Notes under the pieces: model-generated
The model's database searches: none
Told to the model about the DNA's origin: nothing
Seen by the model: the letters and a program-made list of their open reading frames with translations, nothing else
Shown: positions 10,965-20,980 of the stretch, one piece after another
Layout: every line of letters begins with the position of its first letter
How positions within the stretch are numbered: position 1 is the first letter of the stretch
Position numbers and translations under genes: made by a program
Assembly: GCA_028718525.1 (NCBI GenBank)
Contig: JAQULP010000002.1
Location: 62,001-126,000, forward strand
Source: Sulfuricurvum sp.
GTDB taxonomy: Bacteria; Campylobacterota; Campylobacteria; Campylobacterales; Sulfurimonadaceae
Direction of reading: 5' to 3'
DNA length: 64,000 nucleotides

Positions 10965-12890
10965 TTACGCTAAAGGCTCCGGCTTACCGGTAAAGTATCC
11001 TTGGGAATAATCGACATGCAAGTCTCTTAGCGTGGTATAGGTCTCCTCATCGGTGACAAATTCGGCAATTGTTTGTGCGTTAATTTTCTGTGCAAAATCG
11101 ATAATCGTTTCAACAATGATCCGATGGCGCTCGTTTACATTGATCTCCCGGATTAGCGATCCGTCGATTTTGATATAGTCGACATTCAATTTTAAAATAT
11201 TTTCAAAATTGGAATACCCCGTACCGAAGTCGTCAATGGCTATTTTTGCCCCTAATGTTTTAACCTGGGCGATAAAGCGACTGACCTCATCAAAGCTCTC
11301 TATCCCCTCCGACTCCAAAATCTCAAAAACGATCCGAGATGCGGTCCCGGTAGCGGTGATGATTTTGATGATTTCGCTCACGGTATGGGGATTTCGAATA
11401 TCACTGTCGGATAAATTGACGGAAAACTCTTCTGTACGTGCGGCAAACAGGGTACATGCTTGATAAATGACCTCAAGGGTTATTTGCGGGTAGAGCTTGG
11501 TCTGTTTTGCAATAGGCAAGAAAAGCAATGGTGCGATGAGGTGATTGTCTTCATCAACCATCCGAACCAACGTCTCATATTTTTCGATAGATCCGGTATG
11601 GAGATTATGAATCGGCTGATAATGGCAGATAATGCGGTGATCAAAGAGTGCTTTTCGGATACTCGATGCCATCGTCAGGTTTAGGCGATATTGCTCTTCC
11701 ATCCCTTCAACCTGATTGTAAAACGCAATCTGCTTTTTATTCTCTTTGGCAAAGTGGAGTGCGATATCGGCACGGGTCAGCACTTTTTCATTGCCCATCG
11801 CGACACCGATACTTACCCGGATATTCAAACTCTCCTCATGAACTAAAAAGGTTTTTTCTTCCAATAATTTGATAAGCAGAGACAATCGGTGCTCCAGCTC
11901 GTCTTGGTTCACCAAATCGTAAAATACCAGGGCAAATTCATCCCCTCCCAGTCGATAGCAATTATCGGATATCTCTTTGAGCCATGAACCGATCTGAATT
12001 AGCACTTCATCGCCGATCGTAATACCGAAGAAATCATTGACCTCTTTAAAGTCATCGAGATTGAGTATGGCTAGAGCCGTATGTTTCCCGCTCATTAAAA
12101 TTTCCTGCAAACGGTAGCGGTTCGGCAAACCGGTGAGGCGGTCAAAATAGTATTGTTTTTCAAGCTCAAGGGTTTTTTGTTTAACGGTGATCTCTAAAGA
12201 GCTGTTCATCGATTCGATTTGGTGGAGATGCTTTTGCGTCGTCTCTTGCATCTTGGTAAATGCAAGGGCAATCTGTTCAATCTCCTGACTTCCGCCGTTA
12301 TCGAATATGATCGGTTTGCCAAGTTCATAACTGCGTACTTTTTGCGCTATTTTCGTAAGAGGTGAGAGGAGATAGCGGACCCACCATACCGCGATAAAGA
12401 AGATAACGGTCACACTGATTGCAATGGCGTAAAGGATATTTTGGATGGAGCGACGCATCTCATCATGCGACAGATCTTTATAAGAAACACTAACCGATCC
12501 CATAAGCTCTCCGGTGATAGGTTCGTTTATGTCATGAGAGAGGGTGACCGTTGGTTGATTGGAACGGGCTTGTTGATCGGGTTTGGAATAACGGTAGAGC
12601 AAATGATTATTCTCATCACGCACGGTCAGTTTCATGACATCCTCGATTGCGATTGCCGATGAAACTTTTTGCTCAATCTGGTCGTAGAGTTTTAGGTAGA
12701 GGGTCATTTGAAGGGGTTTTTCAACCGTTTGTAACAGTAAATCAGCTTTTTGTTTTTCAGACACGAGGGACATATTTTCAAAAATGACACCGATAATGAC
12801 GCCGAGCGATATCGAAATAAGGAGAAAAATTAAGATTAAAGAGCCGACAATCTTGTAAGAAAGGGACATCTTGGCGAGATGGTTCATCAA
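10965..12890 (-). CDS. membrane GGDEF-EAL protein with periplasmic and HAMP-like regions
   Basis: Two TM segments, 'RLGGDEFALVF', EAL-domain 'YETLVRM', 'AIDDFGTGYSN'. Confidence 0.9.
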   Translation of the reverse strand: MMNHLAKMSLSYKIVGSLILIFLLISISLGVIIGVIFENMSLVSEKQKADLLLQTVEKPLQMTLYLKLYDQIEQKVSSAIAIEDVMKLTVRDENNHLLYRYSKPDQQARSNQPTVTLSHDINEPITGELMGSVSVSYKDLSHDEMRRSIQNILYAIAISVTVIFFIAVWWVRYLLSPLTKIAQKVRSYELGKPIIFDNGGSQEIEQIALAFTKMQETTQKHLHQIESMNSSLEITVKQKTLELEKQYYFDRLTGLPNRYRLQEILMSGKHTALAILNLDDFKEVNDFFGITIGDEVLIQIGSWLKEISDNCYRLGGDEFALVFYDLVNQDELEHRLSLLIKLLEEKTFLVHEESLNIRVSIGVAMGNEKVLTRADIALHFAKENKKQIAFYNQVEGMEEQYRLNLTMASSIRKALFDHRIICHYQPIHNLHTGSIEKYETLVRMVDEDNHLIAPLLFLPIAKQTKLYPQITLEVIYQACTLFAARTEEFSVNLSDSDIRNPHTVSEIIKIITATGTASRIVFEILESEGIESFDEVSRFIAQVKTLGAKIAIDDFGTGYSNFENILKLNVDYIKIDGSLIREINVNERHRIIVETIIDFAQKINAQTIAEFVTDEETYTTLRDLHVDYSQGYFTGKPEPLA

Positions 12891-13044
12891 AAAACCTTAT
12901 ATCAATGTACGTCATGAATAAAGAGCAGGGGGTATTCTAGTATAAAAATGATGTAATAATTCTTGAGAATATTTTTTTCAGCTGTGATTAACGGTTTTTT
13001 GACTATCTTTAGGGATCTAATCGAGAGAGGGTGCAAGAATATCC

Positions 13045-15102
13045 ATGAAGAGTCGTCTATTCCTCACACTATTGTTAGCCCCTCTCTCCCTCTGGTGTGC
13101 CGAAAATGGGGCCGATGAGCTTCAAAATTTAACGAATGACCTTAATGCCATTGCCCAAACCGCTAAATCGCAGCGTGCCAATATCGATTATCTCCCTTAT
13201 ATCATGACCGTGTTTCAAGGTGAAGAGCTTGCACATGCCGGCGCTTCCTCGCTCAAAGAGGCGCTAACCCTTGTCGCCGGCGTCAATATCGCCAGTGACA
13301 ACCTCTCGTTATTCAATCCTGTCTTTCGCGGCTCCAATCCCGTCGCATACGGACAAAGCAAATTGATTGTCGACGGTGTTGAAGTCAACGATCTTTTTTT
13401 TGACGGGTATACGGCCTATTTGGCAATGCCGATCGATATGATTAAACGTATGGAGATTGTAAGGGGGCCTGGTAGCTATTGTAACGGGCATTGGGGATAT
13501 GCCGGTTCGGTGATCATCACAACGTATAAAGGGGAGGCTCCTAAAGAGGGTGAGGGACGCTGGTTCGCATCGGTCGGAAATTACGGCATACGCAAAGCAG
13601 GCGGTTCGTATGCAACGGTACGGGATGATTTTGCATTTGCCGCAGATATCTATACGGTGCATGATAATCTCTCCCTCTCGTACGGTAAAGACGGTCTTAG
13701 CAATAATCTTCTCGGAGCGGCCAATGCTCCACTCTCTCGCTCCGGAGAGGCACCCTCAGCGACCGATGCAACGATGATGTCGGCAAAAATCAAGAAAGGG
13801 GACCTATTTGCCGAAAGTCGCCTCTCCATTTATAGACACGGCTCGGCCGGAGGGATCAATTACGCGCTTGCCTCCGGTGACGATCATTACAATGTGGATC
13901 AATGGTATATCGGTGCCGGTACCCATTATAGCGTAGGCGGATTGAGTGGCGTGTTTCAGGTACAGACGACGCAGGATAGTTTTGTAAGCCATGCTCTGCT
14001 GGCTCCGGCGGGGCTTATGATGCCTTCCCTTACCCCTCCGGCCTCCATCGTAACGTATCCGAACGGTTTTTACGGTCATCATGAAGCCTTTATCCGAACG
14101 TACCGTGTCGAAAACATGATGAAAGGAGCACTTTTCGGAGGGGAGATGACATTCGGTCTGAATGGGTCCCGAAGCAGTGTAGCATCTGAAAAAACATTGA
14201 CAACGGATCGCGATACGGGAACCGGAATGACCGATTATTCGACGATACTCCCATTTTTTAAGCCGGATGGTTTAGTGAGTGATGTCATGGCGTATATGAC
14301 CTATGAAGAGGCGCTATCCCCCTCATTGGTCGGATACGTTTCGCTGACGGTTGATAAACGGAATAAATTGTCCCCTAAATTTGATCCAAGGGTAGCGGCT
14401 GTTTATACGCTGGATCAATCGAATCTAATCAAATTGTCGATATCTCATGCCCATCGGAATCCTTCGTGGCAGGAGATGTTTACTCTGAACAACCGGGCGC
14501 GTTGGGGAAACTCCGATTTGCTTCCCGAAACGGTATTGGCCTATGAAACGCAATGGATCCACCGTTTTGAAATGGATCATACCCTTTCATTCAATCTCTT
14601 CCACCTTAATAACAGTAATCAGATTTACCCGCAATACAATGCCGCATTGGCCCGCTATGAATACGTTAACGGCTCGCAAAGCACGATTCAGGGGATAGAG
14701 GCTGAATGGCGTAAACGGTATGATTCGACCTCTTTTTATGCGGCTTATACCCGTATTTGGGCGGAAGACGGGAATGGATTTTCGCTTGCGAATGCTCCAA
14801 AAGAGAGTGCGAGAGGGTTTGTCACCCATGATCTCAATGCACTCTGGTATGGGTCGGTTGCGGGGCGGTGGCAAAGTGCAACACCGAGAACTCCTAGCGA
14901 TCCCCGAAGCGATATGAAAGCTATCGGCATCCTTGACGGCTCCATCGGCTATAAACTTCCCCGTTTTCAGAGTGAAATGCAATTAAGCATTAAAAATATT
15001 TTTGACACGACAGAGCTCTACCCAAGCCCCTCGGGAACCTATAAGGATGATTATCCCGGAATAGGGCGTACCTTGTTAGCAACATTCAGGGGGACATTTT
15101 GA
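13045..15102 (+). CDS. TonB-dependent outer-membrane receptor
   Basis: Signal peptide, plug 'SLKEALTLVAGVNIA...RGPGSY', C-terminal beta-barrel ending in F. Confidence 0.93.
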   Translation: MKSRLFLTLLLAPLSLWCAENGADELQNLTNDLNAIAQTAKSQRANIDYLPYIMTVFQGEELAHAGASSLKEALTLVAGVNIASDNLSLFNPVFRGSNPVAYGQSKLIVDGVEVNDLFFDGYTAYLAMPIDMIKRMEIVRGPGSYCNGHWGYAGSVIITTYKGEAPKEGEGRWFASVGNYGIRKAGGSYATVRDDFAFAADIYTVHDNLSLSYGKDGLSNNLLGAANAPLSRSGEAPSATDATMMSAKIKKGDLFAESRLSIYRHGSAGGINYALASGDDHYNVDQWYIGAGTHYSVGGLSGVFQVQTTQDSFVSHALLAPAGLMMPSLTPPASIVTYPNGFYGHHEAFIRTYRVENMMKGALFGGEMTFGLNGSRSSVASEKTLTTDRDTGTGMTDYSTILPFFKPDGLVSDVMAYMTYEEALSPSLVGYVSLTVDKRNKLSPKFDPRVAAVYTLDQSNLIKLSISHAHRNPSWQEMFTLNNRARWGNSDLLPETVLAYETQWIHRFEMDHTLSFNLFHLNNSNQIYPQYNAALARYEYVNGSQSTIQGIEAEWRKRYDSTSFYAAYTRIWAEDGNGFSLANAPKESARGFVTHDLNALWYGSVAGRWQSATPRTPSDPRSDMKAIGILDGSIGYKLPRFQSEMQLSIKNIFDTTELYPSPSGTYKDDYPGIGRTLLATFRGTF

Positions 15103-15629
15103 AACTCGCAATGATGTTGTTAACCCTGGTGACGTTTGGATGGGGCGGATCGTATGACCCCTTTTTACTCGATACGCAGCTCTCTTTATTACCGAAAATC
15201 GCTATGTTGGAAAAAAATCTTACGCAATCTCCGGCAAAATCTCCGATTAAAATTTTAATCGCTTACGACAGCGGTGACGAACGGACAGCCGAAACATGCA
15301 GCAAAATTTTAAACACTAAATTCAACGGCCGGTTAAACGGTCATCCGTTGAGCGTAACGACACTGCCGTTTGACAAGCTGGATAACTCGGCGTCATACCA
15401 TCTGGTGTATGCTTTGAAAGCGAGTCTGTCCCAATTGAAAAAAGTCCACAATATTGCCCCGGGTGCCGTAACTGCACTGTACGATGCCGATAAGCTGGGG
15501 GAGGACGGCCTTTTGTTTTCGGTACAAATGGAGCGGACTCCGATTATCATGATTAATGCCAAAGCATTGAAAGAAAACCGTTTTAGTTTTCCTGACAGTT
15601 TATTGGAAATCGCCAGAATCGTGCAGTGA
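15099..15629 (+). CDS. periplasmic YfiR-like (DUF4154-type) protein
   Basis: Signal peptide; layout resembles YfiR (central Rossmann-like region, C-terminal 'INAKALKENRFSFPDSLLEIARIV'); TTG/TGA overlap with the TonB receptor gene. Confidence 0.45.
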   Translation: MKLAMMLLTLVTFGWGGSYDPFLLDTQLSLLPKIAMLEKNLTQSPAKSPIKILIAYDSGDERTAETCSKILNTKFNGRLNGHPLSVTTLPFDKLDNSASYHLVYALKASLSQLKKVHNIAPGAVTALYDADKLGEDGLLFSVQMERTPIIMINAKALKENRFSFPDSLLEIARIVQ

Positions 15630-15743
15630 TTTTGTTCCGTAGTACCCTTTTGGGGCGTGCGGATGAACGCAACGTAAAATTTGCAATTAAGAAATCTTTG
15701 GCTACTATGGGATAGAAGAGATGAGAGGGAAGGAGAGGCAAGG

Positions 15744-16139
15744 ATGGATTGGCTTACGGTATTTATCGGTATTATCGCCGTATGCATGGTGATTATGACC
15801 GTGATTGTTGTGATGTTCGGATTACAAATGCTTCGGACGATGCAACAGGTCAATGAATTTATCCTGCATGTCCAGAATGAGCTCAGTTTCCTCTCGACCA
15901 AAGCGGCTTTAACACTGCATGAAGTCAATGAACTTCTCGGGCATCTGAAAGAAGAGACCAAATCGTTGAGTGACAAATCGAAACTCTCATTGCATGAGCT
16001 GCATGATTTGATCTCTTTTGTCCATGATGAAACGAAAACGTTAGCACTGAAAGCATCCAACGGTATTGCCAAAGTGACCATCGGCTCACTTGCAATTGGG
16101 GCATTATCGCAATTTTTAAAGAAAAAAAATCATTCGTAG
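15744..16139 (+). CDS. DUF948-like single-pass membrane protein
   Basis: N-terminal TM then amphipathic helices; start moved to ATG at 15744 with upstream AGGAGAGG. Confidence 0.6.
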   Translation: MDWLTVFIGIIAVCMVIMTVIVVMFGLQMLRTMQQVNEFILHVQNELSFLSTKAALTLHEVNELLGHLKEETKSLSDKSKLSLHELHDLISFVHDETKTLALKASNGIAKVTIGSLAIGALSQFLKKKNHS

Positions 16140-16148
16140 GAGAAAATA

Positions 16149-16457
16149 ATGAATCAGAATAATACATTAAGTTTTATTGTCGGTGCCGCACTCGGCGGTA
16201 TTGCCGGTTACTATTTGTTTAAACACCAAGACGAGATCGTCGATAAGATCCATGAACTCGAAGGAAACCTGAATATCGATCACAATGCCCTTATTGATAA
16301 GGCAAAAACCAAACTGGATTCACTTACCCAAAACGTTCAGTCGACGATTGAACGGTATACGCACGGGAACGATACGAAAAGTACCGACGAAATTACGGAA
16401 ATTATGGCTGAACTTTCCCGACTTCGAGAAGAGGTCAAGGCGCTTAGCGCGGGTTGA
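16149..16457 (+). CDS. YtxH-like small membrane protein
   Basis: N-terminal Gly-rich TM 'FIVGAALGGIAGYYLF', coiled C-terminus, RBS AGGAG. Confidence 0.55.
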   Translation: MNQNNTLSFIVGAALGGIAGYYLFKHQDEIVDKIHELEGNLNIDHNALIDKAKTKLDSLTQNVQSTIERYTHGNDTKSTDEITEIMAELSRLREEVKALSAG

Positions 16458-16463
16458 TTTTGC

Positions 16464-17531
16464 TTACGGATGCCAGGATCGGTTTGTCTTCCTAAGCATC
16501 CGCAGCATAGTCAGGACATAAGCAACGATCGCCGGACCGAAAATAAACCCCCAAAACCCGAATGTCGCCAATCCACCGACAATAGCAAAGAAAATTATAA
16601 ATTCATTCATCCTGTGTTTACCGCTGTTCATTGTTTTATTGACAAAATTTAAAATCACCAGCTTGACGATGTTATCAATAAAAAATGCCATCATTGCCCA
16701 TGAATAGGCAGCAATAATGACTGCATTGACGATATGTCCCAGAAAATATTCATTTAAAGCAACAGGAATCCAAACGAGTGCGGTTCCGAAAATAGGTATG
16801 ATTGAAGAGACTCCGGCCATAAATCCCAGCAAGAGAGGGTTATATCCATCGAAAAAAGCGATAAACGCTCCAAAAGCGATCCCCTGAGCCAATATCACCC
16901 CTCCGAAGGTATAAAAGACGACGGCTGTCGTCGTCATCATTTCGGAAAAGAGTTCACGTTTGATGCTTCGTGAGAGAGGGACAATTGGAAGGATAAAAAG
17001 GGAAATACTGCGTCCATACCAGGTAAGGAAAAAGAAAAAGACCACAATCATCGTCATTTCGGCAAGCATGGAGAAAAAGATTTTCAATCCGTTTCCAAGC
17101 CATGCCGCAAGGGTTGCAATGATCTCATCGGTATGTATTCTGGCTACTTCGATGAGATGAAGCAACGGTTCTTTAATCCAGAGGAGATACGAGGGGAGAT
17201 GTTCGGGAACGGTATCGATTTTATCGCCTAAATTGCGGATCATGGCAACGGTATCGGCAGGTCGGTCAAAGAGCTGGAATAAAAACAAAACGATAGGGAT
17301 AAACAGGATAAGGGAAAATCCCAAGGTAACGAGAGCTGCCGAAACGATAGAAGATACAGGCCGCAAGAGGGGGATAATGCGTAATCTGGTTTCAAGAATG
17401 TGATGGAGGGGAAAAACGACGATAGCCAATAAGAAAGCGGCAAAAAAGCTTTTTAAAAAAGGGAAAAAAAGCCATATCGCAAGCCCTAAAGCGGAAAAAA
17501 TCATAAATCGGACAAAAAGTTTATTCTCCAT
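16464..17531 (-). CDS. AI-2E family transporter (PerM-like permease)
   Basis: 355 aa multi-TM protein with family-type layout and conserved C-terminal 'GGLATFGFWGFIFGPAIVA'. Confidence 0.85.
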   Translation of the reverse strand: MENKLFVRFMIFSALGLAIWLFFPFLKSFFAAFLLAIVVFPLHHILETRLRIIPLLRPVSSIVSAALVTLGFSLILFIPIVLFLFQLFDRPADTVAMIRNLGDKIDTVPEHLPSYLLWIKEPLLHLIEVARIHTDEIIATLAAWLGNGLKIFFSMLAEMTMIVVFFFFLTWYGRSISLFILPIVPLSRSIKRELFSEMMTTTAVVFYTFGGVILAQGIAFGAFIAFFDGYNPLLLGFMAGVSSIIPIFGTALVWIPVALNEYFLGHIVNAVIIAAYSWAMMAFFIDNIVKLVILNFVNKTMNSGKHRMNEFIIFFAIVGGLATFGFWGFIFGPAIVAYVLTMLRMLRKTNRSWHP

Positions 17532-17542
17532 TACTGCTCCTA

Positions 17543-19309
17543 TTAGTGCTGATGATGGACGAAGCGTGTAAAGCTCCCCTCAAGATGTTCCAGTTCTTCG
17601 CGGGTCCCTTCTTCCAAAACCGCGCCGTTTTCGAGGACGTAAATATAATCGGCCCGGGTAATGGTACTGAGCCGGTGGGCAATAATAATCACGGTCTTCT
17701 CCTTTAAAAAAGTCTCCAGCGCTTCAAAAAGTGCCGATTCGGTATGCACGTCAAGTGCAGAGGTTGATTCGTCGAAAATAACGACTTTGGGATTGGCTAA
17801 GATCATCCGTGCGATGGAGAGGCGTTGACGTTGACCTCCGGAGAGGCGTATTCCCAGTTTTCCCACCTGCGTTTCAAGAGCCAGCGGCAAGGTTTGAACA
17901 AAATCGGCAAGTTGGGCCAGTCTAAGTGCTTCCCAGATTCTCTCCTCCTCAACGGTGTCTCCCATCGTCAAATTAAAACGGAGCGATTCGTTAAACATCA
18001 GCGGTTGCTGCAAGACGACAAATACCTCATCGCGGATACGTGAAAATCCGATAGAGGTAACACTGACGTCATTATAAAGGATATCTCCCGATATCGGAGG
18101 ATAAAATCCGACTAAAAGTTGTGATAGGGTACTTTTTCCGCTTCCGCTTGCACCGATAATCGCAACGGTACTGCCGGCGGGGATAGAGAGGTTTACCCCC
18201 TTTAATACGGGTTCTTTTTCATCGTAGCCGAAGATAAGATCGCGTGTTGTAATGGAGAGGGCCTTGGTCTCTTCGAAAGGAGGGGCAAAGCCCTCGAATG
18301 TCGGCTCCTTCGGAAGCGTTAACAGCTCATTGAGACGTGATAGGGCATTTTTGGCATTGGCAAAACTGTATTGGAGCGACAATAGATCCTGAACGGGTGT
18401 CATCATAAACCACAGATAGCCGAAAATACCGAACATTAATCCGATAGAGAGATCCGAATAGAGAACCATTACCAGCCCCAGCGCCCGAAAAATCTCAAAA
18501 CCGCTTAAAAAGAGGGTATAAGAGTACCGCTCTCCCATCAGAGCTTTGATGCCGTATTCGCTGGCACTGTGGCGTAAACGTTTTGACTGATCTATCGCAT
18601 TGCTGATGAAACGCTCTTCTTTATTGCTTGCACGGATTTGCCCGAAAAGATCGCACATCTGGGTCAGGGTATCGGACAGTTCGCCGATAGTGCGGTTCTG
18701 CTCTTTTTTAAGGGTTCCTACACGGGCTGAAATTTTGCGGGTTACAATCATAATCAGAGGTTGAAAAATGAGGATCAGAATGCCAAAGAGGGGATTGATC
18801 CAAATTAATACGGCGGCTACTCCGATGAGGGTGGCTATCGAAACGATCAGTTTGGAAAGGGCATTGCCTAAAAACTGCTCCAGGGTATCGATGTCCGTGA
18901 CAAGATGGGTAATCACTTTCCCGCTGCCTAATCGCTCGTAGGCACTCATCGAGACCGACTTGAGATGGTTTAAAGCGTGTACCCTGATAGTAAAACTCAG
19001 TTCCTGGGAAAGGGTGATAAAAAAACGCTGCGAAGCGACACTCAGGATAAAAAATAAAAATCGAAGCGCTATCGTCACCCCTAATACGATCGCGATATAG
19101 AGGATGGGTTCCTGCGACGGAATCAGCCCGTCAATGACTTCGGTGATTTCCCCCCCTTTTTTCAGTAATACTTCATCTACCATCAAAGGGATCAGCAACG
19201 GGATCGGTATCGAGATTAAGGTTGCCAGTATGGCGATGATATTTCCCCATAGGAGAGAGCGTTTATACTGCAACATCATCGAAAAAAGATTTTTGAAAGT
19301 AATCATCAA
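17543..19309 (-). CDS. ABC transporter, fused permease/ATP-binding protein
   Basis: TM domain plus Walker A 'GASGSGKSTL', signature 'LSGGQRQRLSIARM', Walker B 'VVIFDEST'. Confidence 0.93.
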   Translation of the reverse strand: MMITFKNLFSMMLQYKRSLLWGNIIAILATLISIPIPLLIPLMVDEVLLKKGGEITEVIDGLIPSQEPILYIAIVLGVTIALRFLFFILSVASQRFFITLSQELSFTIRVHALNHLKSVSMSAYERLGSGKVITHLVTDIDTLEQFLGNALSKLIVSIATLIGVAAVLIWINPLFGILILIFQPLIMIVTRKISARVGTLKKEQNRTIGELSDTLTQMCDLFGQIRASNKEERFISNAIDQSKRLRHSASEYGIKALMGERYSYTLFLSGFEIFRALGLVMVLYSDLSIGLMFGIFGYLWFMMTPVQDLLSLQYSFANAKNALSRLNELLTLPKEPTFEGFAPPFEETKALSITTRDLIFGYDEKEPVLKGVNLSIPAGSTVAIIGASGSGKSTLSQLLVGFYPPISGDILYNDVSVTSIGFSRIRDEVFVVLQQPLMFNESLRFNLTMGDTVEEERIWEALRLAQLADFVQTLPLALETQVGKLGIRLSGGQRQRLSIARMILANPKVVIFDESTSALDVHTESALFEALETFLKEKTVIIIAHRLSTITRADYIYVLENGAVLEEGTREELEHLEGSFTRFVHHQH

Positions 19310-19489
19310 CGTTCCAAGAGAGAGTTATTCGGGATTATAGCAGTTCAAAGCCGTCATTAATGCAACTCCCGTTCTAAATAATAAAAATTATCCTTTAGAA
19401 TTTAGAGTTAACTTTTTGCCTCTCAGTTTAATTAATCTTCGTGTGTTACAATTTCCCTACATTAACCTAAACCACAGAAGGAAATCTCA

Positions 19490-20086
19490 ATGCTCGTAAC
19501 TAAAAAAGCTCCTGACTTTACCGCTACAACCGTCCTTGGTAACAACCAAATCGTTGATAACTTCAACCTCTACGAAAACCTCGGTGAAAAAGGTGCCGTA
19601 TTGTTTTTCTACCCGTTGGACTTTACGTTCGTATGTCCGTCTGAATTGATCGCGTTTGATCACCGTCTTGATGCGTTCACTGAACGTGGAATCAATGTTA
19701 TCGGTGTATCGGTTGACTCACAATTCAGCCACTTCGCATGGAAAAATACTCCGGTAAACCAAGGTGGTATCGGTCAAGTACGTTACCCGCTTGTAGCAGA
19801 CCTTAACAAACAAATTTCACGTGACTACGACGTATTGTTCGGTGAATCGGTTGCCCTTCGCGGATCATTTTTGATCGACAAAGACGGAACGGTTCGCCAT
19901 GCGGTTATCAACGATCTTCCACTTGGACGTAACATTGATGAAATGCTCCGTATGATCGATGCGATGTTGTTCACCAACGAGCACGGTGAAGTATGTCCTG
20001 CAGGTTGGTCAAAAGGTGATGCAGGGATGAAAGCAAGCACTGAAGGTGTTGCTGAATATCTTGCCGCTCACGCAGAAGAGTTATAA
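19490..20086 (+). CDS. peroxiredoxin (AhpC/TSA family, 2-Cys)
   Basis: 'FYPLDFTFVCPSELIAFD' and resolving 'GEVCPAGW'. Confidence 0.95.
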   Translation: MLVTKKAPDFTATTVLGNNQIVDNFNLYENLGEKGAVLFFYPLDFTFVCPSELIAFDHRLDAFTERGINVIGVSVDSQFSHFAWKNTPVNQGGIGQVRYPLVADLNKQISRDYDVLFGESVALRGSFLIDKDGTVRHAVINDLPLGRNIDEMLRMIDAMLFTNEHGEVCPAGWSKGDAGMKASTEGVAEYLAAHAEEL

Positions 20087-20094
20087 TTTTTCTT

Positions 20095-20120
20095 CTTCCC
20101 TCGCGGGGGAAGCCTCTTTT
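20095..20120 (+). terminator. terminator downstream of peroxiredoxin
   Basis: CTTCCC-tcgcgg-GGGAAG hairpin followed by CCTCTTTT. Confidence 0.65.
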
Positions 20121-20146
20121 AATCCAAAACTCTCTATTCTTCCTTT

Positions 20147-20899
20147 ATGCAATACTCTTTTTTAGCCTCATACGCTCTTATCATTTTTGCCTTATGGTAT
20201 TCGCGCCGCGAACAGTTCGGGCTTGAAAAAAAGATCCTCACTAACTCTATTTTGGCTATGGTACAATTGGGAGCCCTCGGATATGTATTGGTTTATCTCT
20301 TTAAAATCTCCCACCCTTCGCTTTTATTTTTCGTCTTACTGGGAATGGTTGTTTTTGGTGCCTATACGGCGAAAAACCGAATACCGCTGGGGGATGGGAG
20401 TTTTAAAATTGCTTTGTACTCATTGGGGGCCTCCTCATCCATCGTTTTTTTATCGATGATGGCTTTCGGTGTCATCCATTTGGTCCCCCATGAGATGATC
20501 CCGATTGGGGGGATGATTATCGGTAATGCCCTGAATGTCTATACCCAAAGCATCGAGCGTTTTCGAGGGGAGGTTAAAAATACGATTGAGACGATCGAGG
20601 GGATGGTGGCACTGGGTGCACCTCTGAAAGAGGCTCTATCATTTGCGTCTAAAGCCTCTGTCAAAGCCTCTATGATCCCGACACTCAATATGCTCCAGAC
20701 GGTCGGGATCATCCATATCCCCGGGATTACGACGGGGATGCTCCTCGCGGGTGCCGATCCGCTTAAAGCGATTTCGTATCAGTTGGCCGTGATGTATATG
20801 ATGGTCGCGGTTGCGCTTCTTTCTGCCGTATTCAGTGTCCTTTTCTCCTATCGGACCATTATCGGAGCGGCGTTTAGTAATACAAAAAACCAGTATTAA
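20147..20899 (+). CDS. FetB-like (YbbM/UPF0014) ABC permease
   Basis: Multi-TM protein, 'IPIGGMIIGNALNVYTQSIERFRGEV', 'IPGITTGMLLAGADPLKAISYQLAVMYM'. Confidence 0.88.
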   Translation: MQYSFLASYALIIFALWYSRREQFGLEKKILTNSILAMVQLGALGYVLVYLFKISHPSLLFFVLLGMVVFGAYTAKNRIPLGDGSFKIALYSLGASSSIVFLSMMAFGVIHLVPHEMIPIGGMIIGNALNVYTQSIERFRGEVKNTIETIEGMVALGAPLKEALSFASKASVKASMIPTLNMLQTVGIIHIPGITTGMLLAGADPLKAISYQLAVMYMMVAVALLSAVFSVLFSYRTIIGAAFSNTKNQY

Positions 20900-20900
20900 A

Positions 20901-20980
20901 AGCGCACAAGTGCGCGTGGGCACTCTGCCGAAGAGAACTCAGTGTTAGCGTAGCTAATCGGGGTTTTACTCCGATAGCGT
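20901..20980. repeat. dispersed intergenic repeat element, copy 1
   Basis: Shares 'AGCGTAG.CTA.TCGGGG...CTCCGAT' and 'CTGCCGAAGAGA' with reverse complements of copies at ~44990 and ~54891; contains GCGCAC-AA-GTGCGC and ATCGGGG-TTTTA-CTCCGAT hairpins. Confidence 0.55.
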
